DNA of 36,568 nucleotides from positions 1 through 36,568 of the forward strand of contig JACRCD010000049.1 of assembly GCA_016219175.1 (NCBI GenBank), written 5' to 3'. Origin of the DNA: Deltaproteobacteria bacterium. GTDB taxonomy: Bacteria; Desulfobacterota; Desulfobulbia; Desulfobulbales; SURF-16. Below the pieces are notes generated by a model. The model was given only the letters and a program-made list of their open reading frames with translations, did no database searches and had not been told where the DNA came from. Each line of letters opens with the position of its first letter. Position 1 is the stretch's first letter. Below, one piece after another: positions 1 to 10,036 of the stretch. A program made the position numbers and the translations under genes.

Positions 1-69
1 AAGTTAAGCTTCTCAGCGCCGATGGTACTGCCAGGGAAACTTGGTGGGAGAGTAGGTCGCTGCCGAATC
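1..69 (+). rRNA. rrf: 5S rRNA, 3' portion (5' end outside window)
   Basis: The opening bases carry the conserved 3' half of bacterial 5S rRNA: the AAGCTTCTCAGCGCCGATGG block, the GGGAGAGTAGG loop E/helix IV block, and the closing GCTGCCGAATCC strand that would pair with the missing 5' end. A strong terminator follows about 10 nt later, which fits the end of an rRNA operon. The exact 3' end (68-70) cannot be fixed without the 5' strand. Confidence 0.9.
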
Positions 70-78
70 CTTTTTCTT

Positions 79-117
79 AGCCCTCATGACCTTACCGGTT
101 CTGAGGGCTTTTTTTTT
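79..117 (+). terminator. rRNA operon intrinsic terminator
   Basis: Perfect 8-bp stem AGCCCTCA (79-86) / TGAGGGCT (102-109) followed by an uninterrupted T run to 117. It sits directly behind the 5S rRNA. Confidence 0.9.
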
Positions 118-228
118 GCCCACTTCTCGGGGGGTGCTTGGGCGGAATCTGCCTGTTTTATTCTAGTGTCACTATGCGTTTTTTTTCTTAGGGTGTGCGA
201 ACGGGTTCATTAAGCGCATACGCGGATC

Positions 229-252
229 GGTGGGCAATAAAGCCTGCCCACC
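229..252. repeat. Short hairpin GGTGGGCA / TGCCCACC
   Basis: Perfect 8-bp inverted repeat (229-236 and 245-252) with an 8-nt loop, between the rRNA terminator and the GlmU-like gene. There is no T tail, so it is not an obvious terminator. It could be a REP-like palindrome or part of the leader of the next gene. Confidence 0.5.
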
Positions 253-318
253 CTGCCAAAAGATCAAGAGTTACATGGTGCTAGCCCCTCTGCAACATAA
301 TTTTTTTCCGGATGGGAT

Positions 319-1350
319 ATGATCGCGCATACTGTCACTGGACTTATTTTGGCCGCGGGCAAGGGGACAAGAATGAAATCCGCCCGGGCCAAGGTTCTGC
401 ATGAAGTATTCTTCAAGCCAATGATTCATCATGTTCTTGATGCTGTTTCTCCCCTTCATTTTGATCAGACGATTGTGGTTACCGGTCACCAGGCTGAAAT
501 GGTTGAAAAGGCGTGCTCCGGGTATCCTGTTGCTTTTGCCAGGCAAGATCAGCAGCTCGGCACCGGTCATGCCGTGCTGGCCGCCGAGTCTGTACTGGGA
601 TCTTCGCCGGGAGATGTCATGATACTCTGCGGTGACACGCCGCTGATTCGTACGGAAACGCTGCGGAATATGCTCAGCGGCCACCGTGCAGGTTGCCAGG
701 CGCTGACGGTGATGACCACTTATCTAGATAATCCGGCCAATTACGGAAGAATCCTGCCGGATGGTTCAGGACATATCCAGGCGATTGTCGAAGAAAAGGA
801 CGCCAGCCCGGAACAGAAAGAAATAAAGGAAATAAATGCCGGCATCTATTGCGTGGATAAGGAATTTCTTTTCAAGGCCCTGAAAGGCGTCGGTACGGAT
901 AACAAGCAGGGGGAGATCTATCTGACGGATATCATCGCTATCGCCCACGCAAACGGTCTGCGGGTTCAACGTTTTTTCTGCCATCATTCCATAGAAACCC
1001 TTGGAATAAATTCACGACTTGAATTATCCTTGGCCCATGCAACTTTGCAGAAACAATTGCTTCACCAATTGATGGACCAGGGAGTGACCTTGATTTCACC
1101 TGAGACGATAACGGTGCATGGCCAGGTCAAGGTCGAACGGGATACAATCATTTCTCCAAATGTTTTTATTTCAGGGAACACAACAATTGGGTACAATTGT
1201 CGCATTGCGCCGTTCTGCTATCTGCGGGATTGCCGGCTAGGGGATAATGTGTCAATAGGTGCAGGTTGTTATTTGCATGGGGCCCAGGTTGGCGCCAATG
1301 AAAATATCGATCCTCATAGCAGAATTATCGATCAGATTGAGCATATTTAA
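319..1350 (+). CDS. GlmU-like UDP-sugar pyrophosphorylase lacking the acetyltransferase site
   Basis: A 343-residue protein with an N-terminal nucleotidyltransferase domain (about residues 5-235). It has the LILAAGKGTRM nucleotide loop, QLGTGHAV, the metal-site CGDTPL and NAGIYCVD, as in the uridylyltransferase half of GlmU, which makes UDP-GlcNAc from UTP and GlcNAc-1-P. A short left-handed beta-helix follows (about 255-335). Full GlmU is about 450-460 residues; this one stops near the point where the acetyl-CoA and catalytic His region of the beta-helix would begin. It therefore probably lacks GlcN-1-P acetyltransferase activity. The ATG at 319 is the only plausible start in frame, and its ribosome binding site is weak. 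The gene is followed 20 nt later by the zapB-like gene. Family is fairly sure; exact sugar substrate is not. Confidence 0.8.
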   Translation: MIAHTVTGLILAAGKGTRMKSARAKVLHEVFFKPMIHHVLDAVSPLHFDQTIVVTGHQAEMVEKACSGYPVAFARQDQQLGTGHAVLAAESVLGSSPGDVMILCGDTPLIRTETLRNMLSGHRAGCQALTVMTTYLDNPANYGRILPDGSGHIQAIVEEKDASPEQKEIKEINAGIYCVDKEFLFKALKGVGTDNKQGEIYLTDIIAIAHANGLRVQRFFCHHSIETLGINSRLELSLAHATLQKQLLHQLMDQGVTLISPETITVHGQVKVERDTIISPNVFISGNTTIGYNCRIAPFCYLRDCRLGDNVSIGAGCYLHGAQVGANENIDPHSRIIDQIEHI

Positions 1351-1370
1351 GTTAAGGAGATTGAACAGTC

Positions 1371-1688
1371 ATGGAACATAACGAAGATCTTGCCCGGTTG
1401 GCCGGGGTTGTGGAGGAATTGCTTGCCAGTTTTAATCAGCTGAAACAGGAAAAAATGGAACTTGTTCAGTCCCTTAAGGATAAGGAAAGCCATATTCAGG
1501 AATTACAGTCCGCCATTTCCCGCTTTAAGGAAGAAAAGGCAGACGTCAGCCAACGGGTATCCGGTATTTTGAGCGCGCTTGAACAATGGGAAAAGGGGCA
1601 GGTGGGCAGTGAAAAAAAATCCGCTGAGGAAAATACCTCTCAAGCCTTTTCCGAAGCTCCACCGCAGTTATTTCCCATGGAAAGTTGA
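1371..1688 (+). CDS. zapB: ZapB-like coiled-coil cell division protein
   Basis: A small (105-residue) acidic protein. Residues 8-75 are almost entirely heptad-patterned and charged, as in the ZapB/DUF904 family; the last 25 residues look disordered. An AAGGAG ribosome binding site at about 1354-1359 supports the ATG at 1371. ZapB works with ZapA at the FtsZ ring, and zapA is the next gene, so context supports the name. Coiled coils are easy to misassign by sequence alone, so the gene symbol is an inference from length, heptads and neighbourhood. Confidence 0.65.
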   Translation: MEHNEDLARLAGVVEELLASFNQLKQEKMELVQSLKDKESHIQELQSAISRFKEEKADVSQRVSGILSALEQWEKGQVGSEKKSAEENTSQAFSEAPPQLFPMES

Positions 1689-1730
1689 AGATAAACCTGT
1701 TGCCTCACTCTTTTTATTCTGGTAACAAGA

Positions 1731-1868
1731 AGAGGCTCTTGTATAATAAGCAAAAGAGACCCTCCTGTCATTTCGGCCGAAGGGAGAAATCTAATAAAAT
1801 AAAGGCAATTAAAGATTCCTCGCTGCGTTCGGAATGACACGCAAGTTCATTTTGCAAGAGCCTCAAGA
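1731..1868. repeat. Imperfect palindromic repeat element (~135 bp)
   Basis: Two nested inverted repeats fill the gap between the zapB-like gene and zapA. The inner arms are TGTCATTTCG... (from 1766) and ...CGGAATGACA (to 1839), with AGAAATCT / AGATTCCT inside. The outer arms are GAGGCTCTTG (about 1732) and CAAGAGCCTC (about 1857-1866). The inner arms resemble the widespread TGTCATTCCGAACGCAGCGA family of dispersed bacterial palindromes. There is no coding potential, so a non-autonomous mobile or REP-like element is likely. Confidence 0.6.
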
Positions 1869-2034
1869 ATTACGGGAAATTCCTGGGAAGCGAATTTGCC
1901 TGGTTTTTAATACATCATGACCCATTAAGGTAGAAAACAACTTGCCCAATTTTAATGCTGTTATCTCACCGCATTGGTTTGTTGGCGCCGCCATTATTTT
2001 TTTGCAGGCAAATTCCAGCCTGGAGCATATTTAG

Positions 2035-2040
2035 CAGGTG
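2035..2040 (+). promoter_or_regulatory. Ribosome binding site that selects the zapA start
   Basis: CAGGTG lies 5-7 nt before a TTG codon at 2046. The upstream ATG at 1974 has no Shine-Dalgarno and would add 24 residues with no resemblance to ZapA. Confidence 0.5.
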
Positions 2041-2045
2041 CCCCT

Positions 2046-2333
2046 TTGCAACGATTGGTTAGATTTGAAGTACTCGGTCAGGAATATCCTCTTTATACGG
2101 ATGCGACAGAGGAAGATGTTAAAGAGATTTTAGATCTGGTCAAAGAGCAGTTTGAGGCGTATGCACAATCATCATCCACTCTCCCGGCCAACAAGCTGGC
2201 CATTCTGACCAGTTTGAACATTGCCGGTAAATATGTAAAACTCAAAAAAGAGTTTGAGAAATATAAGCAGATGGTGGGAGAAACAGCCGGGATGATGAAA
2301 ACTAAGATTGATAATTCTCTGGAATTTAAGTAA
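2046..2333 (+). CDS. zapA: Cell division protein ZapA
   Basis: A 95-residue protein. The N-terminal part (VRFEVLGQEYPLYTDATEED) is the typical ZapA beta-strand segment, and the rest is the long helix that forms the antiparallel tetramer. The DANKLAILTSLNIA-type motif is seen here as LPANKLAILTSLNIAGKYVK. ZapA bundles FtsZ protofilaments at midcell. I take the TTG at 2046 as start because of the ribosome binding site and family length; an ATG at 1974 would extend the protein by 24 unmatched residues. 6S RNA follows immediately, an arrangement also known in other proteobacteria. Identity is good; the start is less certain. Confidence 0.85.
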   Translation: MQRLVRFEVLGQEYPLYTDATEEDVKEILDLVKEQFEAYAQSSSTLPANKLAILTSLNIAGKYVKLKKEFEKYKQMVGETAGMMKTKIDNSLEFK

Positions 2334-2348
2334 AATTAAATAAAAGGA

Positions 2349-2528
2349 TTCCCCTGCCTGGCTCGTGATGTCCAGTATAATTGAGCCAACACGAACATCT
2401 AGGGACTCTCCGCTGACCCATAAAAGATGCTCCGCTTCGGTGGAAGAACTTGCGTGGATTATGAGCCTGTCCCACCTAACTCTGTTAGGTTCGATGTCGC
2501 TGGACACACGGTTATGGCGGGGGTTTTT
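2349..2528 (+). ncRNA. ssrS: 6S RNA
   Basis: The segment folds as expected for 6S RNA. A closing stem pairs CCCCTGCC (2351) with GGCGGGG (to about 2522). A second stem pairs CGTGATGTCCAG with CTGGACACACG. The central part is largely unpaired, and small hairpins such as CCTAAC-tct-GTTAGG project from it. Length (about 175 nt) and position directly behind zapA are typical. 6S RNA mimics an open promoter and sequesters sigma-70 RNA polymerase. A GGCGGGGGTTTTT end may contribute to termination. No open reading frame here is convincing. Ends are approximate. Confidence 0.85.
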
Positions 2529-2935
2529 GCTCATTTATACTCTGCCCGGTCGGCAGTTTATATACATGTTAATTATATTAACTGGTTTCGTCGCTTTCGA
2601 AGGACCGATATTTGTAAGGATTCAGGCAAATTCACTGGTAAAGAAAATGCCAAGCACGAGGACGAATTGAGTTTTACGCTTAAGCCATGTTACTCCTGGA
2701 TTTTCAGGTTTATATATATTCTTTGATGCCAACATGGGAATATCAGGCGCTTTCTGCTATTTTGGCCTGTATCTCCGTTGTTGGGGCCGAAAGCTATCTG
2801 TTCTGCTGAATTGAACATTCTGCTGTAAGACGGTCTGCTTATAGCCTCACTTCCTCCTCCCCGCTTATTCCTGCTGTTGTCTCTTCGTGACCGCTCGCTC
2901 CAGTATTTTTCTAATTTTTTCTGGAGGTCTGCTCC
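2529..2935 (+). other. Non-coding leader between 6S RNA and rny
   Basis: About 400 bases without a convincing gene. It contains a small hairpin CTGCC-cggtc-GGCAG (2542-2556), AT-rich stretches (TATATACATG near 2570; TTTATATATATTC near 2710) that could hold the rny promoter, and a GGAGG ribosome binding site at about 2922. No riboswitch recognised. Confidence 0.4.
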
Positions 2936-4495
<1,560 letters not shown>

Positions 4496-4611
4496 CGACG
4501 CCTCGTGCTGCTCGGGGGGCGGAATACAGAACTCAGGAGCGAGGTGCGCGGAGTCGGAATGAACAGGAAAAAAATACCGGCATTTTGCATTGCAGCTTCT
4601 TGGGAAAAGAT

Positions 4612-5829
4612 ATGAAATATACCATTGAAGAACAGGTTGCCCTTATTGAGCGTGGGGCGGTTGACGTCATTTCCCGAGAGGATCTCATCAAAAAACTCAG
4701 GAAATCCGAGGCAACGGGAACCCCGCTCAGGGTCAAGGCAGGTTTTGATCCGACCGCGCCGGATCTGCATCTGGGCCACACGGTGCTCATTCAGAAGTTG
4801 AAGCATTTTCAGGATCTGGGGCATGATGTGTTGTTTCTGATCGGCGATTTTACCGGGATGATCGGTGATCCGACCGGTAAGTCCGAAACCCGCAAGCCTC
4901 TGACCCAGGAGGATGTGGCCCGCAATGCCGAGACCTATAAGACGCAGATCTTTAAAATACTTGATCCAGCCAAAACCACGGTCCTGTTCAACAGCGAGTG
5001 GCTGGGCAGGATGTCTTCCTATGAGTTCGTCAAACTAGCCTCGCAGCTGACCGTGGCCCGGATGCTGGAACGCGAGGATTTTCGGGAGCGCTTTGAAAGC
5101 CAGCGGCCGATCAGTATCCATGAATTTCTGTACCCCCTGGTGCAGGGCTATGATTCCGTGGCCATGCGGGCCGATGTTGAGCTGGGCGGCACCGATCAGC
5201 TCTTCAATGTTCTCATGGGCCGTGATCTGCAGCGGACCTGGGGGCAGGAACCGCAGGTTGTCGTCACCATGCCTCTTCTTGAAGGTCTGGACGGCGTCAA
5301 CAAGATGAGCAAGTCGTTGGGCAACTATATCGGCATCACTGAAAAAGCGGATGACATCTACGGCAAGGTTCTCTCGGTTTCCGATGAGCTCATGTTCCGC
5401 TATTATGACCTGCTCTCCGATCTCACCACCGCGGAAATCAATACACTTAAACAAGATATGCATGAAGGGCGCATACACCCCAAGGATGTCAAAAAGAAAC
5501 TGGCCCGCGAACTGACCGCCCGTTTTTATGATGCGGATACGGCCTTGAAGGCGGAAGAAAATTTCGAGCGTGTCTTCAAACAGCATGATGTTCCCGAGGA
5601 TGTGCCGGAAATGCAGGTGACAGTCGACGAGGATGCGGTCTGGCTCCCCCGCCTGCTGGTTATTGCCGGCCTGGTTTCGAGCACGGGCGAGGGGAGGCGC
5701 ATGATCACCCAGAATGCCGTGAGCGTTGACGGTCTGAAAATTGATGATGTCGATTGCAAACTCAAGGCTGGTGGCGAGGTTTTGCTGAAGGTCGGCAAGC
5801 GAAGATTCTGTAAAGTAAAGTTTGTGTAA
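4612..5829 (+). CDS. tyrS: Tyrosyl-tRNA synthetase (TyrZ-type, KMSKS form)
   Basis: A 405-residue class I aminoacyl-tRNA synthetase. The HIGH signature appears as HLGH (53-56), and the second signature as an intact KMSKS (231-235). [13 protein letters not shown] and [15 protein letters not shown] are characteristic of the bacterial TyrRS branch with KMSKS, rather than the E. coli type with KFGKT. An S4 RNA-binding domain (about 340-400) ends the protein. It charges tRNA-Tyr. I prefer ATG 4612 over a TTG 27 nt upstream because the protein then starts like its relatives, with GGGAAAAG as a modest ribosome binding site. Confidence 0.96.
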   Translation: MKYTIEEQVALIERGAVDVISREDLIKKLRKSEATGTPLRVKAGFDPTAPDLHLGHTVLIQKLKHFQDLGHDVLFLIGDFTGMIGDPTGKSETRKPLTQEDVARNAETYKTQIFKILDPAKTTVLFNSEWLGRMSSYEFVKLASQLTVARMLEREDFRERFESQRPISIHEFLYPLVQGYDSVAMRADVELGGTDQLFNVLMGRDLQRTWGQEPQVVVTMPLLEGLDGVNKMSKSLGNYIGITEKADDIYGKVLSVSDELMFRYYDLLSDLTTAEINTLKQDMHEGRIHPKDVKKKLARELTARFYDADTALKAEENFERVFKQHDVPEDVPEMQVTVDEDAVWLPRLLVIAGLVSSTGEGRRMITQNAVSVDGLKIDDVDCKLKAGGEVLLKVGKRRFCKVKFV

Positions 5830-5832
5830 TAT

Positions 5833-5875
5833 AGCCATTTGGCGACCCTCTATTGGGTCATATCACCAAGTGGCT
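5833..5875. terminator. Hairpin behind tyrS, possible terminator
   Basis: Ten-pair outer stem AGCCATTTGG (5833-5842) / CCAAGTGGCT (5866-5875), one pair being a wobble, with a second inner stem GACCC (5844) / GGGTC (5855). No T run follows, so factor-independent termination is doubtful. It may only protect the 3' end. Confidence 0.45.
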
Positions 5876-6237
5876 GGGCTGATTCCCTTTGTTGTTGTGG
5901 GTCATATGCCCCAGGTGAATGGTTTTTCTAGTTGAAGCCATTGCCAATTCCTAATGATTGCTCTCTAAAAAAATACGCTATGCGCCCGGTAACGTCATGC
6001 TCCGCAGGGCATTGCCCGGGATTTTCTCCTCATTATCTTTTTCCCTGTTGCAGTCGCCTATATATTTTTGAAAACAGGTACAAATCTTGCTGTATGGTCT
6101 TCTGTTGACTTCTGTACGAGAATGTTTTACTGGATATTTCTCCCCCTGCTTTTGCCTCAACAGTGCCTGAAAGGGAGAGCCCATCCGTACCTTTTTTATT
6201 TTAATTTGCCGCCTGCCGGCAATGGTGAGGGATACCC
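5876..6237 (+). other. Non-coding region before the histidine kinase
   Basis: About 360 bases with no convincing gene. GGGTCATATGCCCC near 5900 imperfectly repeats the GGGTCATATCACC in the preceding hairpin. A small hairpin TTGCCG (6206-6211) / CGGCAA (6217-6222) lies just ahead of the kinase ribosome binding site and could influence its translation. No promoter can be assigned with confidence. Confidence 0.35.
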
Positions 6238-8073
6238 GTGGATAGAGTAGTTTCTGATCTTCGTTCGCTTTACCGGAGCGCTAGAAGAATGGGCCGTTCC
6301 GACGAGGTGATGGTCCTGATGGATTGTCTCGTTGAGGATATCGTCAGTTGTACCGAGCTTGAGCGGGTGCTGGTGCTTAAACTTGATGACCGGGGTAAAA
6401 GCTTGGAAACGCAGGTTTTTTACGGATTCAAGGAATTCGGACGAAGGCCTTTCAATGTCGATTTCCAGCAGGTCAACGGTTTGCTGCGCAAGGTTTATAC
6501 GGACAGGGAACCGCTTAATGTTGTTGGTTTTTCCGATCTGACCGAGGAAAACCAGTCTCTGCCGCGTGCCTGCGGCATTCTCAGGGACGACTACCGGGGA
6601 AAGAATCACCCCAACAGAAGACAACGGGTGAATCTCTGCGTTCCGGAGGTTGCCCTGCAGGATTTTGAGCTGGACCAATACTCGCGTTTTCGTCATTTCT
6701 CCGTAATGAATCTGGACACCCATGACAAGACTGTTCATTATCTGATGGGTGAGGTGAATTCTTTTCTTATTTTGCCCATCTGTGACGATAATAATTTTTA
6801 TGGGTATGTCATAGCCGATAAGATCTTCAGTAAACAGCCCGTGTCCTATGAGGAAATCCGGCTTTCCGCGGCCATAACAAGTCATGCCGCCCTGGCTATA
6901 GGGAGGGCCTTGAAACAGAAGGACATGTTGCGCAAGATTGCCCGGCAGCTGGCGGAAATCGAGTATCTGAAAAGTTTTTATGAAAGTATTATCCAGAATC
7001 TGCGCAGCGGCTTGATCACCGTGGATCAGTTCATGCGCATTACCGATGTGAACAGGGCTGCCGAAATCATTCTGGGCTACCGAAAAGAAGAGATGATGTC
7101 CAGGCAGCTCGATGATTTTCTTTCTCCCATGGATGGGAAAAAATGTCTGTTCCTCGATGCCGCGGACGAGATGGACAGCACCATGGGACACCTTTCCGAG
7201 GTGCCCATGAAAAAGAAAAACGGCGATCTTTTCCCGGCCGAGGTCTGTTTCTCCGTCATCATGGACAGCACGGACACGGTGACGGGTTTAAGCTGTATTT
7301 TCCGGGATATAACGGCCAAGAAAGTACTTGAACAGGATCTGGCCCGGGTTGACAAACTTGCCTCCCTGGGTGAGATGGCGGCCGGCGTGGCCCATGAAAT
7401 TAAGAATCCGCTGGCCGGAATTTCCGGGGCCATGCAGATTCTCGCCCGTAATTTCCAGGATGGCGACACCAATCAGCTCATTTTCAATGAGGTGCAGAGC
7501 CAGGTGAAACGGCTGGACAATTTCATCAACAATCTGCTGCAGTTTGCCCGGCCCGGCCAATCCCAGTTTGCCGAGGTGCATCTGGATACGATTATCGACA
7601 AGGTTCTTTTCCTGGCCGCCTCCCGTCTGGAAACAAAACTGATAAAAGTGGTCAGGGCTGTTGACCCTGCTCTCCCCATGGCCCAGGGTGATGAGGGCCA
7701 GCTGCAGCAGGTCTTCCTGAACATTGTCCTGAATGCCATAGACGCCATGGAAAAGGGCGGAACCCTGACCTTTCACAGTTGCGGGCAGGAAACTTCCGAA
7801 GGGCGGGTGGACAGCTGCAAAAGTCCGGTTTGCCGCTATCTGAACGGCAAACATATCAGGATCGCCATCCAGGATACGGGGAAGGGCATTGACCCGGGCT
7901 CCATGGAATCAATCTTCAACCCCTTTCACACGACCAAGAGTAATGGTACCGGCCTCGGTCTTTCCATATCCCAGCGGATACTGGAACAGCACGGGGGCAC
8001 GATATTCGTTGAAAGTGAACCTGGATTCGGGGCAACCTTCATTGTCTGTCTGCCGGTCTGCCGGGCATTATAG
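6238..8073 (+). CDS. GAF-PAS sensor histidine kinase (NtrB-like)
   Basis: A 611-residue cytoplasmic kinase with no signal peptide or clear membrane helix. A GAF-like domain (about 20-230) is followed by a PAS domain (about 245-360), the phospho-acceptor helix with H386 in GVAHEIKNPL, and an ATPase domain with the N box NIVLNAID (N495/N499), DTGKGI and GTGLGLSIS. The layout suggests soluble ligand, redox or haem-type sensing rather than an external signal. Start is GTG 6238 with GTGAGGGAT upstream. Its partner regulator follows; the two are separated by a 106-bp repeat. The signal cannot be read from sequence. Function class is secure. Confidence 0.93.
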   Translation: MDRVVSDLRSLYRSARRMGRSDEVMVLMDCLVEDIVSCTELERVLVLKLDDRGKSLETQVFYGFKEFGRRPFNVDFQQVNGLLRKVYTDREPLNVVGFSDLTEENQSLPRACGILRDDYRGKNHPNRRQRVNLCVPEVALQDFELDQYSRFRHFSVMNLDTHDKTVHYLMGEVNSFLILPICDDNNFYGYVIADKIFSKQPVSYEEIRLSAAITSHAALAIGRALKQKDMLRKIARQLAEIEYLKSFYESIIQNLRSGLITVDQFMRITDVNRAAEIILGYRKEEMMSRQLDDFLSPMDGKKCLFLDAADEMDSTMGHLSEVPMKKKNGDLFPAEVCFSVIMDSTDTVTGLSCIFRDITAKKVLEQDLARVDKLASLGEMAAGVAHEIKNPLAGISGAMQILARNFQDGDTNQLIFNEVQSQVKRLDNFINNLLQFARPGQSQFAEVHLDTIIDKVLFLAASRLETKLIKVVRAVDPALPMAQGDEGQLQQVFLNIVLNAIDAMEKGGTLTFHSCGQETSEGRVDSCKSPVCRYLNGKHIRIAIQDTGKGIDPGSMESIFNPFHTTKSNGTGLGLSISQRILEQHGGTIFVESEPGFGATFIVCLPVCRAL

Positions 8074-8087
8074 TCCGGCAAAGCTCC

Positions 8088-8193
8088 TAAGCCGTTGTTA
8101 ATAAATAACATGGCCATTTGGATGGCCGGAACGGCACAAAGAGCCGTAATAAAATAGTTATAAATAGCCAAGTTATTTCGCAACGGCTTCTAA
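8088..8193. repeat. 106-bp imperfect palindromic repeat, copy A
   Basis: Runs from TAAGCCGTTGT to AACGGCTTCTAA. The ends are inverted (AAGCCGTT / AACGGCTT), and a central ACGGC-N7-GCCGT forms a second palindrome. A second copy of exactly the same length lies at 35458-35563, similar along its whole length. It sits between the kinase and its regulator, so it is probably transcribed within that operon. Confidence 0.7.
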
Positions 8194-8211
8194 GATGAAA
8201 TTGAGGAAACC

Positions 8212-9642
8212 ATGAGAGAACATCGGGTACTTGTCGTTGACGACGAGAAACTGGTTTGCTGGTCGCTGAGTCAGATGCTGACCGGGGCCGGTTATGCCGT
8301 GCAGACGGCCATGAGCGGGGCGGAGGCCAGGGCGAAATTTACTGATTTTATTCCGGAAATGGTACTGCTTGATGTGCGTCTTCCTGATGCCAACGGCGTG
8401 GAGCTGTTAAAGGAGTTCAAGGGGCATGACGAGGATATCGTCGTTCTGATGATTACCGCCTACGCGGATGCCGATTCAGCGGTAAACGCCCTGAAGATAG
8501 GGGCTGACGACTATATCGGCAAACCTTTTGATGTTGAGAATATCCGCCATATTGTCGATCAGAGTTTTGAGAAGAAAAAGCTCAGAAAGGAGGTTGATCT
8601 CTTCCGCCGGGAATTGCGAAAAAAGTATGATTATGACAATCTCATTGGCAATTCCCCAAAAATGATCGAAGTGTTCAAGATGATCAAGGTCTGCGCCGAG
8701 ACCGACGCCAAGATTGTCCTTGTCCTGGGCGAAAGCGGCACGGGCAAGGAGCTGGTGGCCCGGGCCATCCATTACCACAGTGCCCGCTCCCAGGAACCTT
8801 TCATCGAGATCAACTGTGCCGCCATTCCTGAAACACTTCTTGAAAATGAACTCTTCGGCCACGAAAGAGGGGCCTACACCGATGCCTCCAAAAGCCATAA
8901 GGGCATTTTTGAGGCTGCGGCCGGCGGCTCGGTTTTTCTGGATGAAATTGGGGACATGCCCCTGCAGATGCAGGCCAAAATTCTTAAAGTCATCGATGCA
9001 AAAAAGTTCCGTCGCCTGGGTGGCTCCCGGGATATAGACACGGACGTGCGTATCATTGCCGCCACCAATCAGGATTTACCCTTGATGGTGAAGGAAGGAG
9101 GTTTTCGCGGGGATCTTTTTTTCCGGCTCAATGTCATGACGATACCTCTTGCCCCGTTGCGGGAACGTAAGGAGGATATTCCCTCGCTGGCCAATTATTT
9201 CATTCTACGGCTGAACGAAGAGTATGGCAGAGGTGTGGCCGGGATTTCCCCCGCGGCCCTGGAATGTCTGCATCGTTATGACTGGCCGGGCAATGTGCGC
9301 GAAATGCGCAATGCCATGGAGCGGGCCATGATGCTTGAGCCGGGCACCATGATCAGCCAGGAATTTTTTAATCAGCAGATCCGCAATTGCGGCCAGGCCA
9401 AGGCAAAGGAGGCCTCACCCTCTGTCCATGAACCTCCCGCTGTTTCGGAATGCGGCTATATCACACTGCCGCCCGACGGTATCTCCATCGAAGAGGTGGA
9501 AAAGAAGCTCATTGAGCAGGCCCTGGCCCGCTTCAACGGCAATCAGACCAAGGCCGCCAATTGTCTGCGGATGTCCCGTGACACCCTGCGTTACCGCATT
9601 AAAAAGTTCGGGTTTCAGTCCGCCGGACGGGATGACGACTGA
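8212..9642 (+). CDS. NtrC-family sigma-54-dependent response regulator
   Basis: A 476-residue protein with three domains. The receiver (about 5-120) has D54 in LLDVRLPD as phosphorylation site. The AAA+ domain (about 145-380) has Walker A GESGTGKE (173-180), LDEIGDM and an arginine-finger region. A Fis-type helix-turn-helix (about 430-472, NQTKAANCLRMSRDTLRYRI) ends the protein. It should activate sigma-54 RNA polymerase at -24/-12 promoters when phosphorylated by the kinase upstream. The sigma-54 contact loop reads GAYTDA (220-225) in place of the textbook GAFTGA. Its targets are unknown; candidate -24/-12 promoters lie at 25820-25835 and 26137-26152. Confidence 0.95.
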   Translation: MREHRVLVVDDEKLVCWSLSQMLTGAGYAVQTAMSGAEARAKFTDFIPEMVLLDVRLPDANGVELLKEFKGHDEDIVVLMITAYADADSAVNALKIGADDYIGKPFDVENIRHIVDQSFEKKKLRKEVDLFRRELRKKYDYDNLIGNSPKMIEVFKMIKVCAETDAKIVLVLGESGTGKELVARAIHYHSARSQEPFIEINCAAIPETLLENELFGHERGAYTDASKSHKGIFEAAAGGSVFLDEIGDMPLQMQAKILKVIDAKKFRRLGGSRDIDTDVRIIAATNQDLPLMVKEGGFRGDLFFRLNVMTIPLAPLRERKEDIPSLANYFILRLNEEYGRGVAGISPAALECLHRYDWPGNVREMRNAMERAMMLEPGTMISQEFFNQQIRNCGQAKAKEASPSVHEPPAVSECGYITLPPDGISIEEVEKKLIEQALARFNGNQTKAANCLRMSRDTLRYRIKKFGFQSAGRDDD

Positions 9643-10036
9643 TCCGGCTCCCTGTTTTTCGCCACGTCTCTTCTCCGGAGCGGGAAGACAACCATTTTTC
9701 CGGGTGAAATAACCCTTTTGTTGTTGTTGTCCCTGTTGCGTTGATGGGGGAATTCCCCCAGTGAGCATTTTCCGCTGTTTTCCCTTATTTGTCCTGATTT
9801 CAATACCTTACTTTTTCCTTTTTTTGGCGAGGATGTTATTCCGTTTTGCCGGCAGCAGGCGCTGTGCCGTGGGGTTATTTTCTTTTCTTTGCGATTAACA
9901 TATTGATTACACGAGTAAAAAATAAAATAATCTTTTTTTGTGAGTTGCTTGGTTCATTTTTTGCTGTGTATTTGTGCAAAGTTTGCAGCGCATCTCCCTT
10001 GTCATGTCGTAAATATACCATAAGGAGTTTCATCAT
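9643..10036 (+). other. Intergenic region with a GGGGGAATTCCCCC palindrome
   Basis: About 390 AT-rich bases without a gene. A perfect GGGGGAATTCCCCC palindrome occurs near 9745-9758. The stretch 9890-10020 is very AT-rich and probably contains the promoter of the following secreted-protein genes, but no -10/-35 or -24/-12 pair is convincing. Confidence 0.4.

Noticed and set aside
1974-2045. Upstream ATG start for ZapA
   Set aside because: The 24 added residues do not look like ZapA and there is no ribosome binding site before the ATG.
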